Origin: Bacillus massiliigorillae
Lineage (GTDB): Bacteria > Bacillota > Bacilli > Bacillales > DSM-1321
Direction: 5' to 3'
Assembly (NCBI RefSeq): GCF_000380245.2
Contig: NZ_HG428741.1
Coordinates: 2,784,543 to 2,848,542 of the forward strand
DNA length: 64,000 nt
Part shown: positions 8,965 through 17,728 of the stretch, piece after piece
Position numbering within the stretch: position 1 is the stretch's first letter
Layout: every line of letters begins with the position of its first letter
Position numbers and translations under genes: made by a program
The notes under the pieces: model-generated
What the model saw: only the letters and a program-made list of their open reading frames with translations
What the model was told of the DNA's origin: nothing
Databases searched by the model: none

Positions 8965-9495
8965 TCATTTACTATTTAAATATGATTTTTTATGTATTGC
9001 GAAATATAATTCATTTGCTCTATGTTTTTCTAATCCCATTCCTATCTTCTGAAGTACTTTAATCGCAGCGATATTATCTGGGGAAATTCGAGTAGCTGTA
9101 ATGGAGTTCACTTCTTCTTTCTCTATATATAAATCTTTTAAAGCTAACAATATTTCTGTACCATACCCTTTTCCACGAAAAAAAGGATGAATATAAAATC
9201 GCACTTCAATCACTCCATTTTCATCCGGCTTATCTTCGAATCCTGCTGAACCTATCAGCATTTTATTGCTCTTTTCAATAATAAATCCAGACCATCGCGA
9301 CAATGAAGGATCATCTGTTATTCTCGCATAATGTAAAGGGAAAATTTCAGTTTGATAATCTTCATCTAAAAAACCTTCACATACATAGAATCCCAGACTT
9401 TTTTCTAATGATTCCCTACCATAAAATGAAGCCTTAATTAATTCAAGAGTTTTAGGTATTAACCGTAATCGATCTGTTTCTATAATATCTTTCAT
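8965..9495 (-). CDS. GNAT acetyltransferase, RimJ/RimL type
   Basis: 176 residues of the GNAT fold. The N-terminal strand ETDRLRLIPKT is typical of RimJ/RimL-like members, the acetyl-CoA loop is RGKGYGTEI (about 121-129), and the C-terminal IAAIKVLQKIGMG segment is the usual helix-strand. It probably acetylates an amine or a protein N terminus; the acceptor is unknown. It is a single-gene unit sharing a hairpin with the opposite-strand peptide gene. Confidence 0.88.
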   Translation of the reverse strand: MKDIIETDRLRLIPKTLELIKASFYGRESLEKSLGFYVCEGFLDEDYQTEIFPLHYARITDDPSLSRWSGFIIEKSNKMLIGSAGFEDKPDENGVIEVRFYIHPFFRGKGYGTEILLALKDLYIEKEEVNSITATRISPDNIAAIKVLQKIGMGLEKHRANELYFAIHKKSYLNSK

Positions 9496-9855
9496 GATAC
9501 CCCCCCCTTATTAATTGAACATCTTAGCTTCATTTATTCGCCATACTATTTATTACTATATCAATATATAAATTATATCAAATAGTTCAATATAACTACA
9601 TAAAAAGCACATCTTTTTTTAACAAATAACCGAAAAACGTCACACTTTAATCGCAAATAGTGTCCAGTGAAACAAAATAACCGCATCTACTTTTTAGAGC
9701 TATACTGTCTGTTAAAAAGAATGGCATAATTTCTTTCCTATTATTTTATTTTTTTGTAAAATAACATTAGAACTAATCAAATTATCGTCTCCATGATTTA
9801 TTCCTGCACACGAGAAATTATTTTGTTTCAAAAAAGATGTAGTTATTAAGAGAGG
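9496..9855. other. Intergenic region without a supported gene
   Basis: About 360 very AT-rich bases between divergent genes. A C7 run lies at the acetyltransferase ribosome-site side. No convincing frame or hairpin was seen. Confidence 0.5.
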
Positions 9856-10086
9856 GTGTTTTTTATCAAATATTTTACTGGCATTTTATATATGGTTGCT
9901 GGTCTTCTATTCATAATATTGTATTATTCAGATAGCCTTAGAGAAGTAATCTCCAATCTTGGAGTTCCATCACATAATTTTGATATTGCATTATGGATTG
10001 GCATATTTTTTATAGTATTCGGGATTATTTTGATTATTTTAAAAGTCTTACGAGAAAAAATCATAGCTGCTACAGAAAATAAATAA
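9856..10086 (+). CDS. Small two-helix membrane protein, start uncertain
   Basis: Product of about 73-76 residues with two hydrophobic helices (KYFTGILYMVAGLLFIILYY and ALWIGIFFIVFGIILIIL) and a short polar loop; family not recognised. The only standard start in frame, GTG at 9856, lies inside the presumed ribosome site AGAGAGGG. At the ideal distance, 9865-9867, stands ATC followed by AAATATTTTACTGG, where an ATG would be expected. Either an ATG has mutated to ATC or initiation is unusual. A structured repeat follows the stop directly. Confidence 0.5.
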   Translation: MFFIKYFTGILYMVAGLLFIILYYSDSLREVISNLGVPSHNFDIALWIGIFFIVFGIILIILKVLREKIIAATENK

Positions 10087-10094
10087 GTTGTTAC

Positions 10095-10390
10095 AAAAAC
10101 CGGCACCGGTCTTTTTTGATTTTGCACCTTGTTCTACTCCAAAATCAAAAAAGAGCTATGCGGCAATATTGAAATGCTGAAGTGACCTGTTTAGCCCCGA
10201 CCAGCATAAGACGGCTCGCTTAAGAAATATGCTTTTCATTTCTAAAGCGAGATGGCTTATGACTTGAGGGGCTGGTCGCTGAAGCTAGACACCATCGGTA
10301 AGACGGGCTGTTCTTGAAAACCCTCTTTTGGTTTTCAAAACAGATTGGCTTATTTCCGAGCATAGCAGGTGTAAGGTTAGACATCACTAA
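10095..10390. repeat. Structured dispersed repeat, copy 2, with extra nested module
   Basis: Matches 7177-7351 at both ends but carries about 134 additional bases between the arms. Left arm: TCTTTTTTGATTTT pairs with AAAATCAAAAAAGA. Outer stem: GCTATGCGG with CCGAGCATAGC. Inner hairpin: TTGAAAACC / GGTTTTCAA. The extra part (about 10164-10297) forms its own hairpin (CTCGCTT / AAGCGAG plus AGAAAT / ATTTCT) framed by CATAAG and CTTATG. Like copy 1, it starts just after a stop codon. Confidence 0.75.
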
Positions 10391-10427
10391 AAAAAGCAGG
10401 GCATGCTCTTAAACATGTCCTGCTTCC
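10389..10427 (-). terminator. Terminator of aldo/keto reductase gene
   Basis: AAGCAGG-CATG pairs with CATG-CCTGCTT with a single mismatch. Read on the minus strand it ends in T7. Confidence 0.8.
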
Positions 10428-10431
10428 TATT

Positions 10432-11244
10432 TCACACATCATATTTCTCTGGATTAGAGCCAACTCGCTCATTTTTGTTAAGAGCATTAATACGAGCCAT
10501 TTCATTTGCTGATAATTCAAAATCAAAAATCTCTCCATTTTCCTGAATACGATGCGCTTTTATTGATTTTGGTATGGTAATGATATTGTTTTGAATATCC
10601 CACCGTAAAATAACTTGAGCCACACTTTTATTATGAGTTTCAGCAATCTCTTCTAAAACAGGGTGCTCCAATAATGTGCCTTGTCCTAATGGAGACCAAG
10701 CCTCAACTTGAATATTATGAGAAGCACAATATTCCCGTAATTCATGTTGTGATAATAAAGGATGACATTCAATTTGGTTAATCATCGGCATAATTTCGGC
10801 ATCAGCCATTACGTTCTCTAAATGATGTTGATGAAAATTACATACTCCGATAGCACGTACTCGTTTTTCTTTATATAATTTCTCAAGTGCTCTCCAAGCA
10901 TCTTTATACTTCCCTGCTACCGGCCAGTGGATTAAATATAAATCTAAATAATCTAGCTGTAATTTCTTAAGACTTTCTTCAAAGGCTGCAAGTGTTTCTT
11001 CGTATCCTAAATCATCATTCCATACTTTCGTCGTAATGAATAGCTCTTCACGTGGGATACCACATTCTTTAATTCCCTGTCCAACACCTGCCTCATTCTT
11101 ATATATTGCTGCTGTATCAATAGCACGATATCCTAGTTGTACTGCTGTTTTTACTGATTGAACTGCTTCTTCATGTTCCATTTTCCAAACACCTAAACCG
11201 AGCATAGGCATTGCTAAACCATTATGTAATGTAACTTTCTTCAT
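10432..11244 (-). CDS. Aldo/keto reductase
   Basis: NAD(P)H-dependent reductase of aldehydes or ketones, 270 residues, TIM-barrel AKR fold. Visible motifs: AIDTAAIYKNE (catalytic Asp and Tyr), FITTKVWND (catalytic Lys), DLYLIHWP (catalytic His) and the cofactor motif ITIPKSIKAHRI near the C terminus. It is close to the YtbE/YvgN type of Bacillus, thought to detoxify methylglyoxal-like carbonyls. Two further paralogues lie at 18209 and 19085, so the window has three. A GGAGGACATGAC-type site precedes the ATG, and a terminator follows the stop. Confidence 0.93.
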   Translation of the reverse strand: MKKVTLHNGLAMPMLGLGVWKMEHEEAVQSVKTAVQLGYRAIDTAAIYKNEAGVGQGIKECGIPREELFITTKVWNDDLGYEETLAAFEESLKKLQLDYLDLYLIHWPVAGKYKDAWRALEKLYKEKRVRAIGVCNFHQHHLENVMADAEIMPMINQIECHPLLSQHELREYCASHNIQVEAWSPLGQGTLLEHPVLEEIAETHNKSVAQVILRWDIQNNIITIPKSIKAHRIQENGEIFDFELSANEMARINALNKNERVGSNPEKYDV

Positions 11245-11284
11245 TATGTCATGTCCTCCTAATTAAAATATTCTTTTACTATTT

Positions 11285-11737
11285 TTATAAATCTATAAAC
11301 AAACGAATCATATCACGACACTGAATTCCATTTTCATAAATTTCTTCCTCATAATGACGAGTAAAAAAATCCCTATCAATCCCTGCTATTCTAAATCCAC
11401 ACTTTTGATATAGAGCTAGCTGACCAATGCTTGAATTGCCTGTACCGATTTCCATCGTTTTATAGTCCTGTTTCTTCGCCATCTCTATTGCATGTTTAAT
11501 TAATTCTTTACCTATGCCTTGATTATGATACATCTCGGCAACAGCAATATTGACCAATTCAACCGTTTCCGGCCTTGTAGGAAGTAACACATATACACCA
11601 ACTATATCCTGTTGTAAAGTTGCAACGTAGCATTCCCCTCTTACAACATAATCGTTGACAAGCTTCAATGAAGGATCAGCTAATAAAAGTAAGTCTAGCG
11701 GGGGTTGCTCATCTTTATGTAGTAGTCGAATATTCAT
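11285..11737 (-). CDS. GNAT acetyltransferase
   Basis: About 150 residues. GNAT signatures: a central strand with EMYHNQGIGKELIKHAIEMA (acetyl-CoA loop NQGIGK), and the later GNSSIGQLALYQKCGFR segment. I start at the ATG at 11737, which has AAGGAGAAATAAG upstream; the longer frame begins without a site. The acceptor is unknown. It lies between the reductase and the rbs operon terminator and is probably transcribed alone. Confidence 0.88.
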   Translation of the reverse strand: MNIRLLHKDEQPPLDLLLLADPSLKLVNDYVVRGECYVATLQQDIVGVYVLLPTRPETVELVNIAVAEMYHNQGIGKELIKHAIEMAKKQDYKTMEIGTGNSSIGQLALYQKCGFRIAGIDRDFFTRHYEEEIYENGIQCRDMIRLFIDL

Positions 11738-11813
11738 CTTATTTCTCCTTACTATCCGTAAAGTCATGTTTACTAGCGGTAACTCCACATTTACTCGCCA
11801 TATGAGTAAAAAA

Positions 11814-11852
11814 GCTACCCACTAGCTAGTATAACTCACCAGCGGGTAGCCA
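11814..11852 (-). terminator. Terminator of the rbs operon
   Basis: On the minus strand GCTACCC pairs with GGGTAGC around an imperfectly paired interior (CTGGT / ACTAG), followed by T6. It lies just after rbsB. Confidence 0.75.
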
Positions 11853-11860
11853 CGACACGC

Positions 11861-12775
11861 TTATTTTGTTACTAATTTCAATGGAGCTGCAATGTGATCT
11901 TCTACTTTTTTACCTTGTAAATGATCTTTAGCTGCTTTTACAGCTAACTCACCAATTAGTTTTGGCTGCTGCGCTACTGTTGCTGCTAGTTTACCGTCTT
12001 TAACAGAATTTATAGCATCATCGTTACCGTCAAAGCCTACTACTAAAATGTTTTTACCTGTGCTATTAATTGCTTCGATTGCACCTAATGCCATCTCATC
12101 ATTATGAGCGAAAACACCTTGAATGCTAGGGTTACCTTGAAGCATGTTTTCCATTACTGTTAAACCTTTTGTACGGTCGAACTCTGCAGTTTGTTTCGCG
12201 ATTACCGATAATTGTTTATCTGCAATATTATGGAATCCTTTACCTCGTTCGCGAGTTGCTGATGCACCTGGTACACCTTCTAATTCTGCGATTTTAGCAC
12301 CTTGTCCTAGTTTTTCTACTAAGAATTCAGCTGCCATTTCTCCCCCTTTTGTATTATCAGATGCTACAAGTGTAACAACATCTCCTTTTTCAGAAGAACG
12401 ATCAAGTGTAATAACTGGAATACCGATGCTATTTGCTGATTGTACAGCCGCTGAAATAGCTGCTGAATCAGTAGGGTTGATTAACAGAACATCTACACCT
12501 TGTTGAATTAAATCTTCCACGTCATTTACTTGTTTTGCCGAATCATTTTGTGCGTCAACTACAACTGTTTCCATACCATTCTTTTTCGCTTCATCCACTA
12601 CACCATTTTTTAAAGAAACGAAGAACGGATTGTTTAATGTCGAAATAGATAAACCAATCTTTAAATCTTTAACATCGCCACTTTTCGATGGTTTAGCCCA
12701 TTCTGGTGGTTCTAAAGAACAACCTGCTAATACGATTAAAGATAATGATAAGAGTAAAATCCATGCTTTCTTCAT
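11861..12775 (-). CDS. rbsB: Ribose ABC transporter substrate-binding lipoprotein
   Basis: 304 residues. It has a lipoprotein signal with lipobox VLAGC (Cys19) and then a type-1 periplasmic-binding-protein fold: ISTLNNPFFVSLKNGV, VDVLLINPTDSAAISAAV, IPVITLDRS and VVGFDGNDDAINSVKDGKLAATVAQQ are all characteristic of RbsB. It binds ribose outside the cell and passes it to RbsC/RbsA. It is the last gene of rbsRKDACB and directly follows the damaged rbsC. The reading frame is intact. Confidence 0.95.
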   Translation of the reverse strand: MKKAWILLLSLSLIVLAGCSLEPPEWAKPSKSGDVKDLKIGLSISTLNNPFFVSLKNGVVDEAKKNGMETVVVDAQNDSAKQVNDVEDLIQQGVDVLLINPTDSAAISAAVQSANSIGIPVITLDRSSEKGDVVTLVASDNTKGGEMAAEFLVEKLGQGAKIAELEGVPGASATRERGKGFHNIADKQLSVIAKQTAEFDRTKGLTVMENMLQGNPSIQGVFAHNDEMALGAIEAINSTGKNILVVGFDGNDDAINSVKDGKLAATVAQQPKLIGELAVKAAKDHLQGKKVEDHIAAPLKLVTK

Positions 12776-12787
12776 TGGTAATACCTC

Positions 12788-13725
12788 CTAAGCTGATTTC
12801 TTGCGGTCAACCATAACAGCTGCCAGAATTACTAAACCTTTTACAACCATTTGGAAGAATGATGATACGCCTAGTAAGTTTAATCCGTTGTTTAATGTAC
12901 CGATAATTAATGCACCGATTAATGTACCTACAATCCAACCACGTCCTCCAGAAAGACTTGTGCCACCAAGAACAACTGCCGCAATTGCATCTAATTCATA
13001 AGATGTTCCTGCTGTTGGTTGTGCAGAGTCTAGACGTGAAGTTAGAATGGCACCTGCAAGTGCTGCAAGTAAACCAGCCAATGAATAAATCAAGATTTTA
13101 ACTCGATCTACTTTAATACCAGAAATTAATGCTGCTTTTTCATTACCACCGATAGCATAAGTTTTACGACCAAACGGTGTTTTGTGAAGAATAATCCATA
13201 GAATAGCGAATGTTACAATCATTGTGATAGCTGGAACAGGAATTCCTAAGAAATACCCACGACCGAATAATTGGAATGCCATACTATCACCTAAACCAGT
13301 AATCGGATTTCCATCTGTATATACGAGCGTTAAACCACGGAAAATCGTCATTGTTGCTAGTGTTGCAATAAATGGAGCCATTTTACCTTTTGTAATTAAT
13401 AAACCATTAATTGCCCCCATCACTGCTCCCAAAATACAGCCAATCAAAATAGCGATAATTGGATCTAAACCTGAAACAATCATACCTGCCATTAGAGCAC
13501 TTGAAAGCGCCAATATACTACCAACAGATAAGTCAATACCACCAGTTAAAATAACAAAAGTCATACCGTATGCGATTAAAGCATTGATTGCGACTTGACG
13601 CAATAAGTTAAGAATATTAAGAGGTGCCAAGAAACTTGGATTAATAATAAACCGAGAAGTGGTCCTAACTTTTGCGTTAATGATTTAAGGTGATTTGCCT
13701 TACCTTGCTCGTGTAATGCGTTCAT
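12788..13725 (-). pseudogene. rbsC: Ribose permease rbsC, frameshifted by a deletion
   Basis: The natural start is the ATG at 13725, one base after the rbsA stop, with AGGAGGTCAGTAAT upstream. From there the frame reads MNALHEQGKANHLKS... LGPLLGLLLI and then leaves the RbsC frame, stopping after 48 codons. The remaining 280 codons of a normal permease (APLNILNLLRQVAINALIAYG onward, with the DLSVG motif) continue in another frame from about 13635. Compared with B. subtilis RbsC, about 8 residues of the first TM segment are missing, so a small deletion not divisible by three is likely. The 13630 ATG-like start has no ribosome site. Confidence 0.88.
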
Positions 13726-13726
13726 A

Positions 13727-15208
13727 TTACTGACCTCCTGTTGCTAGTGTCATGATTTTTTCTTGTGTTGCATCGGCTTTCATTAACTCTCCGGCAATGT
13801 GCCCTTCGTGGACAACGATAATACGATCACTCATACCTAGTATTTCAGGCAATTCAGAGGAAACCATAATGATAGCAACACCGCGCTCTGTTAATTCATT
13901 CATTAATTGATAAATTTCACGCTTAGCTCCAACATCAACACCACGTGTTGGCTCATCTAGTATTAATACTTTAGGACCTATGCCAATCCATTTGGCAATA
14001 ACAATCTTTTGCTGATTACCACCTGATAGATTTCCTGCTTTCGTTTCCGCTGACTGAGTTTTAATACTCAAACGCTTTATTAGTAAATTAACGAAATCAT
14101 TTTCCGTTTTTTGATCAATAAGCACTTTGGGTGCAAAACTCTTTAAGTTTGGCAGTGCCATATTTTCGCGGATTGAAAAATCTAGGACAAGTCCTTCATC
14201 TTTACGGTCTTCGGTAATAAAACCAATTCCTAAATCTACTGCTTGACTTGGGTTTTTGATGCTCACTTGCTTGCCATTTATATAGATTTCACCGGCTGAT
14301 TTATGATCTAATCCAAAAATAGTACGCATTATTTCAGTACGCCCTGCTCCCATCAAACCGGAAAAGCCTACTACTTCACCGGAACGAACGGAAAAGTTTA
14401 CATCTTTGAATTCACCGGGTCGAGCTAGTCCTTTTACTTCTAGCACCGTATCTCCTATTTTTACATCTCTACTTGGATAACGATCCTTCAATTCTCGTCC
14501 AACCATTTTCCTTACAACTTCATCGAAATTCGTTTCGGGAATGGGCTTCGTATCAACCGTTCTACCATCACGCATCACTGTAATACGGTCACATATCGTA
14601 AAGATTTCTTCCATTCGATGTGAAATATAAACGATGCTTACACCTTTACTTCTTAACGAGTTAATTACTTCAAAAAGCTTCACAATCTCACGTTCTGTAA
14701 GTGCAGCTGTTGGTTCATCCATGATAATTACTTCAGCGTTCGTCATTAACGCCTTTGCAATTTCAATCATTTGTTGTTCACCGACAGAGCATTTGCCAGC
14801 AAGCTCATCAAGAGAAATCGTTACAGATAATTTCTTAAATTGTTTTTCTGCAAGCGTTTTCATTTCTTTTGTTTTTAATAGACCGAACTTAGATTTTAAT
14901 TCTTTTCCAATGAATAAATTCTCTAGTACGGTCATCTCTGGCCAAACATGTAACTCTTGATGAATAAAGGCAATACCGTTTTTCTCTGCCTCTTTCAGAT
15001 TCGAATAATATTTCTCTTCTCCATTAATTTCGATTGTTCCTTGGTCTCGTTTATGAAGACCTGTAAGTACGTTCATCATCGTTGACTTTCCAGCACCGTT
15101 TTCACCCATTAAAGCATGAACTTCACCTGGTAATAATTCAAAGTCAACACCCGTCAACACTTGGTTCGTACCAAATGCTTTATGAATATCTTTCATTGTA
15201 ATTTTCAT
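13727..15208 (-). CDS. rbsA: Ribose ABC transporter ATP-binding protein
   Basis: Two fused ABC ATPase domains (493 residues from the chosen start). Domain 1: Walker A GENGAGKST, signature CSVGEQQMIEIAKAL, Walker B VIIMDEPTAAL. Domain 2 has the degenerate Walker A of this family (GLMGAGRTEIMR), with signature LSGGNQQKIVIAKW and VLILDEPTRGVDVG. It energises ribose import at the membrane. I start at MKITMKDIHKAFG (15208, AAAAGGCGG upstream); the longer frame overlaps rbsD. Its permease partner rbsC is broken in this sequence. Confidence 0.95.
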   Translation of the reverse strand: MKITMKDIHKAFGTNQVLTGVDFELLPGEVHALMGENGAGKSTMMNVLTGLHKRDQGTIEINGEEKYYSNLKEAEKNGIAFIHQELHVWPEMTVLENLFIGKELKSKFGLLKTKEMKTLAEKQFKKLSVTISLDELAGKCSVGEQQMIEIAKALMTNAEVIIMDEPTAALTEREIVKLFEVINSLRSKGVSIVYISHRMEEIFTICDRITVMRDGRTVDTKPIPETNFDEVVRKMVGRELKDRYPSRDVKIGDTVLEVKGLARPGEFKDVNFSVRSGEVVGFSGLMGAGRTEIMRTIFGLDHKSAGEIYINGKQVSIKNPSQAVDLGIGFITEDRKDEGLVLDFSIRENMALPNLKSFAPKVLIDQKTENDFVNLLIKRLSIKTQSAETKAGNLSGGNQQKIVIAKWIGIGPKVLILDEPTRGVDVGAKREIYQLMNELTERGVAIIMVSSELPEILGMSDRIIVVHEGHIAGELMKADATQEKIMTLATGGQ

Positions 15209-15222
15209 AGAAGCACCGCCTT

Positions 15223-15618
15223 TTAGAAGAATACACCCGCCTGTAGAATACAATTCGCATAAGGTGTGATTTCACCTGTTCGAATAACCGCCTTCGCTTG
15301 CTTTGTCTTTGTTTTAAACTCTTCATGACTTATATACTCAACTGGAGTGTCACCAAACTTTTCCTTCATATATTGATGAACTGGTTCATTCATCGCTTTT
15401 ATTTCTTCAGCAAGAATGATTTTCTCAATAACCATATCATCTGCTACTGCTGAAACTGTCACCTCATAGCTTGGAAAGCCAGGTGTTAACGCTAAATCGA
15501 TTTTTTGAACACCATCAGGAATCGGTAATCCTACATCCCCAATGACGATTAAATCTGTATGACCAAAGTCAGCTAACACTTTTGCAATATGACTATTTAA
15601 AATGCCTTGTTTCTTCAT
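15223..15618 (-). CDS. rbsD: D-ribose pyranase
   Basis: 131 residues, the normal RbsD length. The N-terminal KKQGILNSHIAKVLADFGHTD contains the conserved active-site His, followed by IVIGDVGLPIPDGVQKIDLAL and a C-terminal RTGEITPYANCILQAGVFF, all typical. It interconverts pyranose and furanose forms of ribose so that RbsK can phosphorylate it. Its start overlaps the end of rbsK by 4 bases, which indicates translational coupling. Confidence 0.95.
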   Translation of the reverse strand: MKKQGILNSHIAKVLADFGHTDLIVIGDVGLPIPDGVQKIDLALTPGFPSYEVTVSAVADDMVIEKIILAEEIKAMNEPVHQYMKEKFGDTPVEYISHEEFKTKTKQAKAVIRTGEITPYANCILQAGVFF

Positions 15619-16496
15619 ACAAGTTGTTCCTCCACTTCTTTACGATATGGCATGCCACCTTGGGCACCGAATTTTGTTACCGATAAAGATGCAGCACGAT
15701 TTGCAAAACGTAAGCTGTCGTCATATGATTTTCCTTCAGCGATGGCAACAGCGAATGCAGCATTAAATGTGTCGCCTGCTCCCGTTGTATCTACAGCTTC
15801 AACTACATATGTTGGCACGACAACTTCTTCGCTTCCATTAAAGTAACGTACACCATTCTTTCCTTCTGTAATAAATACTTTCTTCGGATGTAATCGTAAT
15901 GCTTCACTTACATGTAATCCTTTAAATAAAAGAGAAGCTTCATGTTCATTTGGCGTAATATAACTTGCTCTTTCGATAATTTCTTCTTCAATCTCACGTG
16001 CAGGTGCTGGGTTAAGTAATAATGGTACATTATATTGCTCACACACAACGCTAACGTAAGCAACGGTTTCTAATGGGATTTCTTGCTGAATCATTACTAT
16101 ATCAGCTTGTTTAATGATTTCTAGTGCATTGTTCACATATTCAGGTGTTACATGATCATTTGCACCTTTTACAACAATGATGGAGTTATCACCTTCTGCT
16201 AAAATGATATGTGCAGTACCTGTTGCTTTATCTGTAACCGGTTTCACATAGTCTATATTAACACCATTCTCTTTAAAATTGTGTAGAATAGCTTTTCCAT
16301 AGTGATCATCACCAACACAACCAATCATATATACCTCTGCTCCTAAACGAGCTGCTGCAACAGCTTGGTTCGCACCTTTACCTCCTGGAACAGTCTTAAA
16401 GCTTTCACCAAGTACTGTTTCACCTGCTCCTGGACGAACAGAAGATGTTACTACTAAATCCATTGAAGAACTACCAATCACTACTACTTTAACCAT
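15615..16496 (-). CDS. rbsK: Ribokinase
   Basis: PfkB-family sugar kinase, about 293 residues, converting ribose to ribose 5-phosphate. Motifs: GGKGANQAVAAARLGA near residue 40 and the C-terminal DTTGAGDTFNAAFAVA with the catalytic Asp and anion hole. I use the ATG at 16496, with AAAGGTGAT 6 bases upstream; two extra codons are possible from a TTG. It overlaps the end of rbsR by 8 bases and rbsD by 4. Confidence 0.95.
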   Translation of the reverse strand: MVKVVVIGSSSMDLVVTSSVRPGAGETVLGESFKTVPGGKGANQAVAAARLGAEVYMIGCVGDDHYGKAILHNFKENGVNIDYVKPVTDKATGTAHIILAEGDNSIIVVKGANDHVTPEYVNNALEIIKQADIVMIQQEIPLETVAYVSVVCEQYNVPLLLNPAPAREIEEEIIERASYITPNEHEASLLFKGLHVSEALRLHPKKVFITEGKNGVRYFNGSEEVVVPTYVVEAVDTTGAGDTFNAAFAVAIAEGKSYDDSLRFANRAASLSVTKFGAQGGMPYRKEVEEQLV

Positions 16497-17478
16497 TATC
16501 AATCACCTTTCTGGTTGTATGTCTTTCAATAAAGGCTACAGGTAAACAAATACTTTGCTTCTCTACCTGTCGTTTCTGAATTAATTGAATCAATAATGCC
16601 GCTGCTGTTTTTCCCATTTCATACGCTGGTTGGCGGATGGTCGATAGTGATGGAAAAACAAATTGGCTTAATGGAATATCGTCAAACCCTATTATTTGTA
16701 ACTCATCAGGAATTTTCTTTCCTAATTGTAGTGCTTCATGTAATACAGCAGTTGCTGTCATATCATTACTTGCGATTATGCCATCCGTATTTGGGTATTT
16801 AGTGAAAAGCTCTTTCGCCCAAACTTGCGCCTCTTGAAAAGAAAACGATGTAGTCGACATGACGTTAAAATCCACATCCGATTGAGATAACACTTCAATA
16901 GAACCTTGAAAACGTTCTTGTGCTGGCTCAACATGTGCAGGTCCTTTTAATATTGTAATTTGTTTACTATTACGTTTAATTAGCTCTTTGGCGGCTATTC
17001 GGCCACCTTCTCTACCATCAGCATAAACGGAATATTCTTGTTTAGAACCACGATCTAGGAATACAGTTGGAATTTCTAAATCTTGATAATTTGCTTTTCC
17101 CGCTACATTCGTAGCAGAGATGAAACCCACAACATTATTCTTCACGAAGGTTTGAATGTATTCTTGTTCTTTCTCTGGCTTTTCATCACTGTTCCCAAAT
17201 AACAAATGAAAGCCGTGTTTCTGAATTTCATCCTCTACTCCGCGAGCTAGTTCGGGAAAGAATGGGTTCGTGATGTCTGGCAGAAGCAATCCAATTAATC
17301 GCGATTCCTTTTTAAATAAAGAACGTGCTACTTCATTTGGGCTATAATCTAATTCTTGAATTGCTAACTCTACTTTTTTACGAGTATCTTCATGTACATA
17401 ACCAGTTTCATTCAAAACTCGTGATACTGTCGCAACCGATACACCCGCAGCTTTCGCAACATCTCTTATAGTAGCCAT
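16489..17478 (-). CDS. rbsR: LacI-family ribose operon repressor
   Basis: 329 residues. LacI-type helix-turn-helix (TIRDVAKAAGVSVATVSRVLN, residues 3-23) and hinge helix (YSPNEVARSLF), then a ribose-binding-protein-like sensor domain (IGLLLPDITNPFFPELARGV, PTVFLDRG, TDGIIASNDMTA, IIGFDDIPLSQFVFPSLSTI). It should repress the whole operon in the absence of sugar by binding the 14-bp operator found just upstream of its own start, so it is autoregulated. First gene of rbsRKDACB. Confidence 0.95.
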   Translation of the reverse strand: MATIRDVAKAAGVSVATVSRVLNETGYVHEDTRKKVELAIQELDYSPNEVARSLFKKESRLIGLLLPDITNPFFPELARGVEDEIQKHGFHLLFGNSDEKPEKEQEYIQTFVKNNVVGFISATNVAGKANYQDLEIPTVFLDRGSKQEYSVYADGREGGRIAAKELIKRNSKQITILKGPAHVEPAQERFQGSIEVLSQSDVDFNVMSTTSFSFQEAQVWAKELFTKYPNTDGIIASNDMTATAVLHEALQLGKKIPDELQIIGFDDIPLSQFVFPSLSTIRQPAYEMGKTAAALLIQLIQKRQVEKQSICLPVAFIERHTTRKVIDNG

Positions 17479-17509
17479 TTGAACATCACCATCCTTTCTA
17501 AATAAGTTA

Positions 17510-17557
17510 TGTAACCGTTTACACGATTAATTTAACACATTTATTTTAGGATAGCAA
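17510..17557 (-). promoter_or_regulatory. rbs operon promoter with cre/RbsR operator
   Basis: On the minus strand: -35 TTGCTA (17552-17557), 17-base spacer, -10 TAAATT (17529-17534). Just downstream, at 17510-17523, TGTAAACGGTTACA fits the cre consensus TGWAANCGNTNWCA and is nearly palindromic, as LacI-family operators are. Its position over the transcription start is suited to repression by CcpA and/or RbsR. Confidence 0.8.
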
Positions 17558-17683
17558 TAACTATTTTTCTAAAAAAGTAGTTTGATTGATGAAACACACC
17601 CTTCAATCTTTCTTTAACTAAATTACCGATATAATTCAAATACACGTTCTAACGGTTCATAAAGATCCATTAAATTATAGGTA

Positions 17684-17718
17684 AAAACAAAAAAGATGTA
17701 ACCATAACGGCCACATCT
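17684..17718 (-). terminator. Probable terminator of the YjbR-like gene
   Basis: On the minus strand GATGTGGCCGTTATGGTTACATC is a GATGT/ACATC stem with inner GGCCGTTATGGTT partly paired, followed by T6. Confidence 0.6.
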
Positions 17719-17728
17719 CATTACATTC

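Noticed and set aside
12910..13598. Plus-strand frames over rbsC
   Set aside because: They are shadows of the permease coding sequence on the minus strand.
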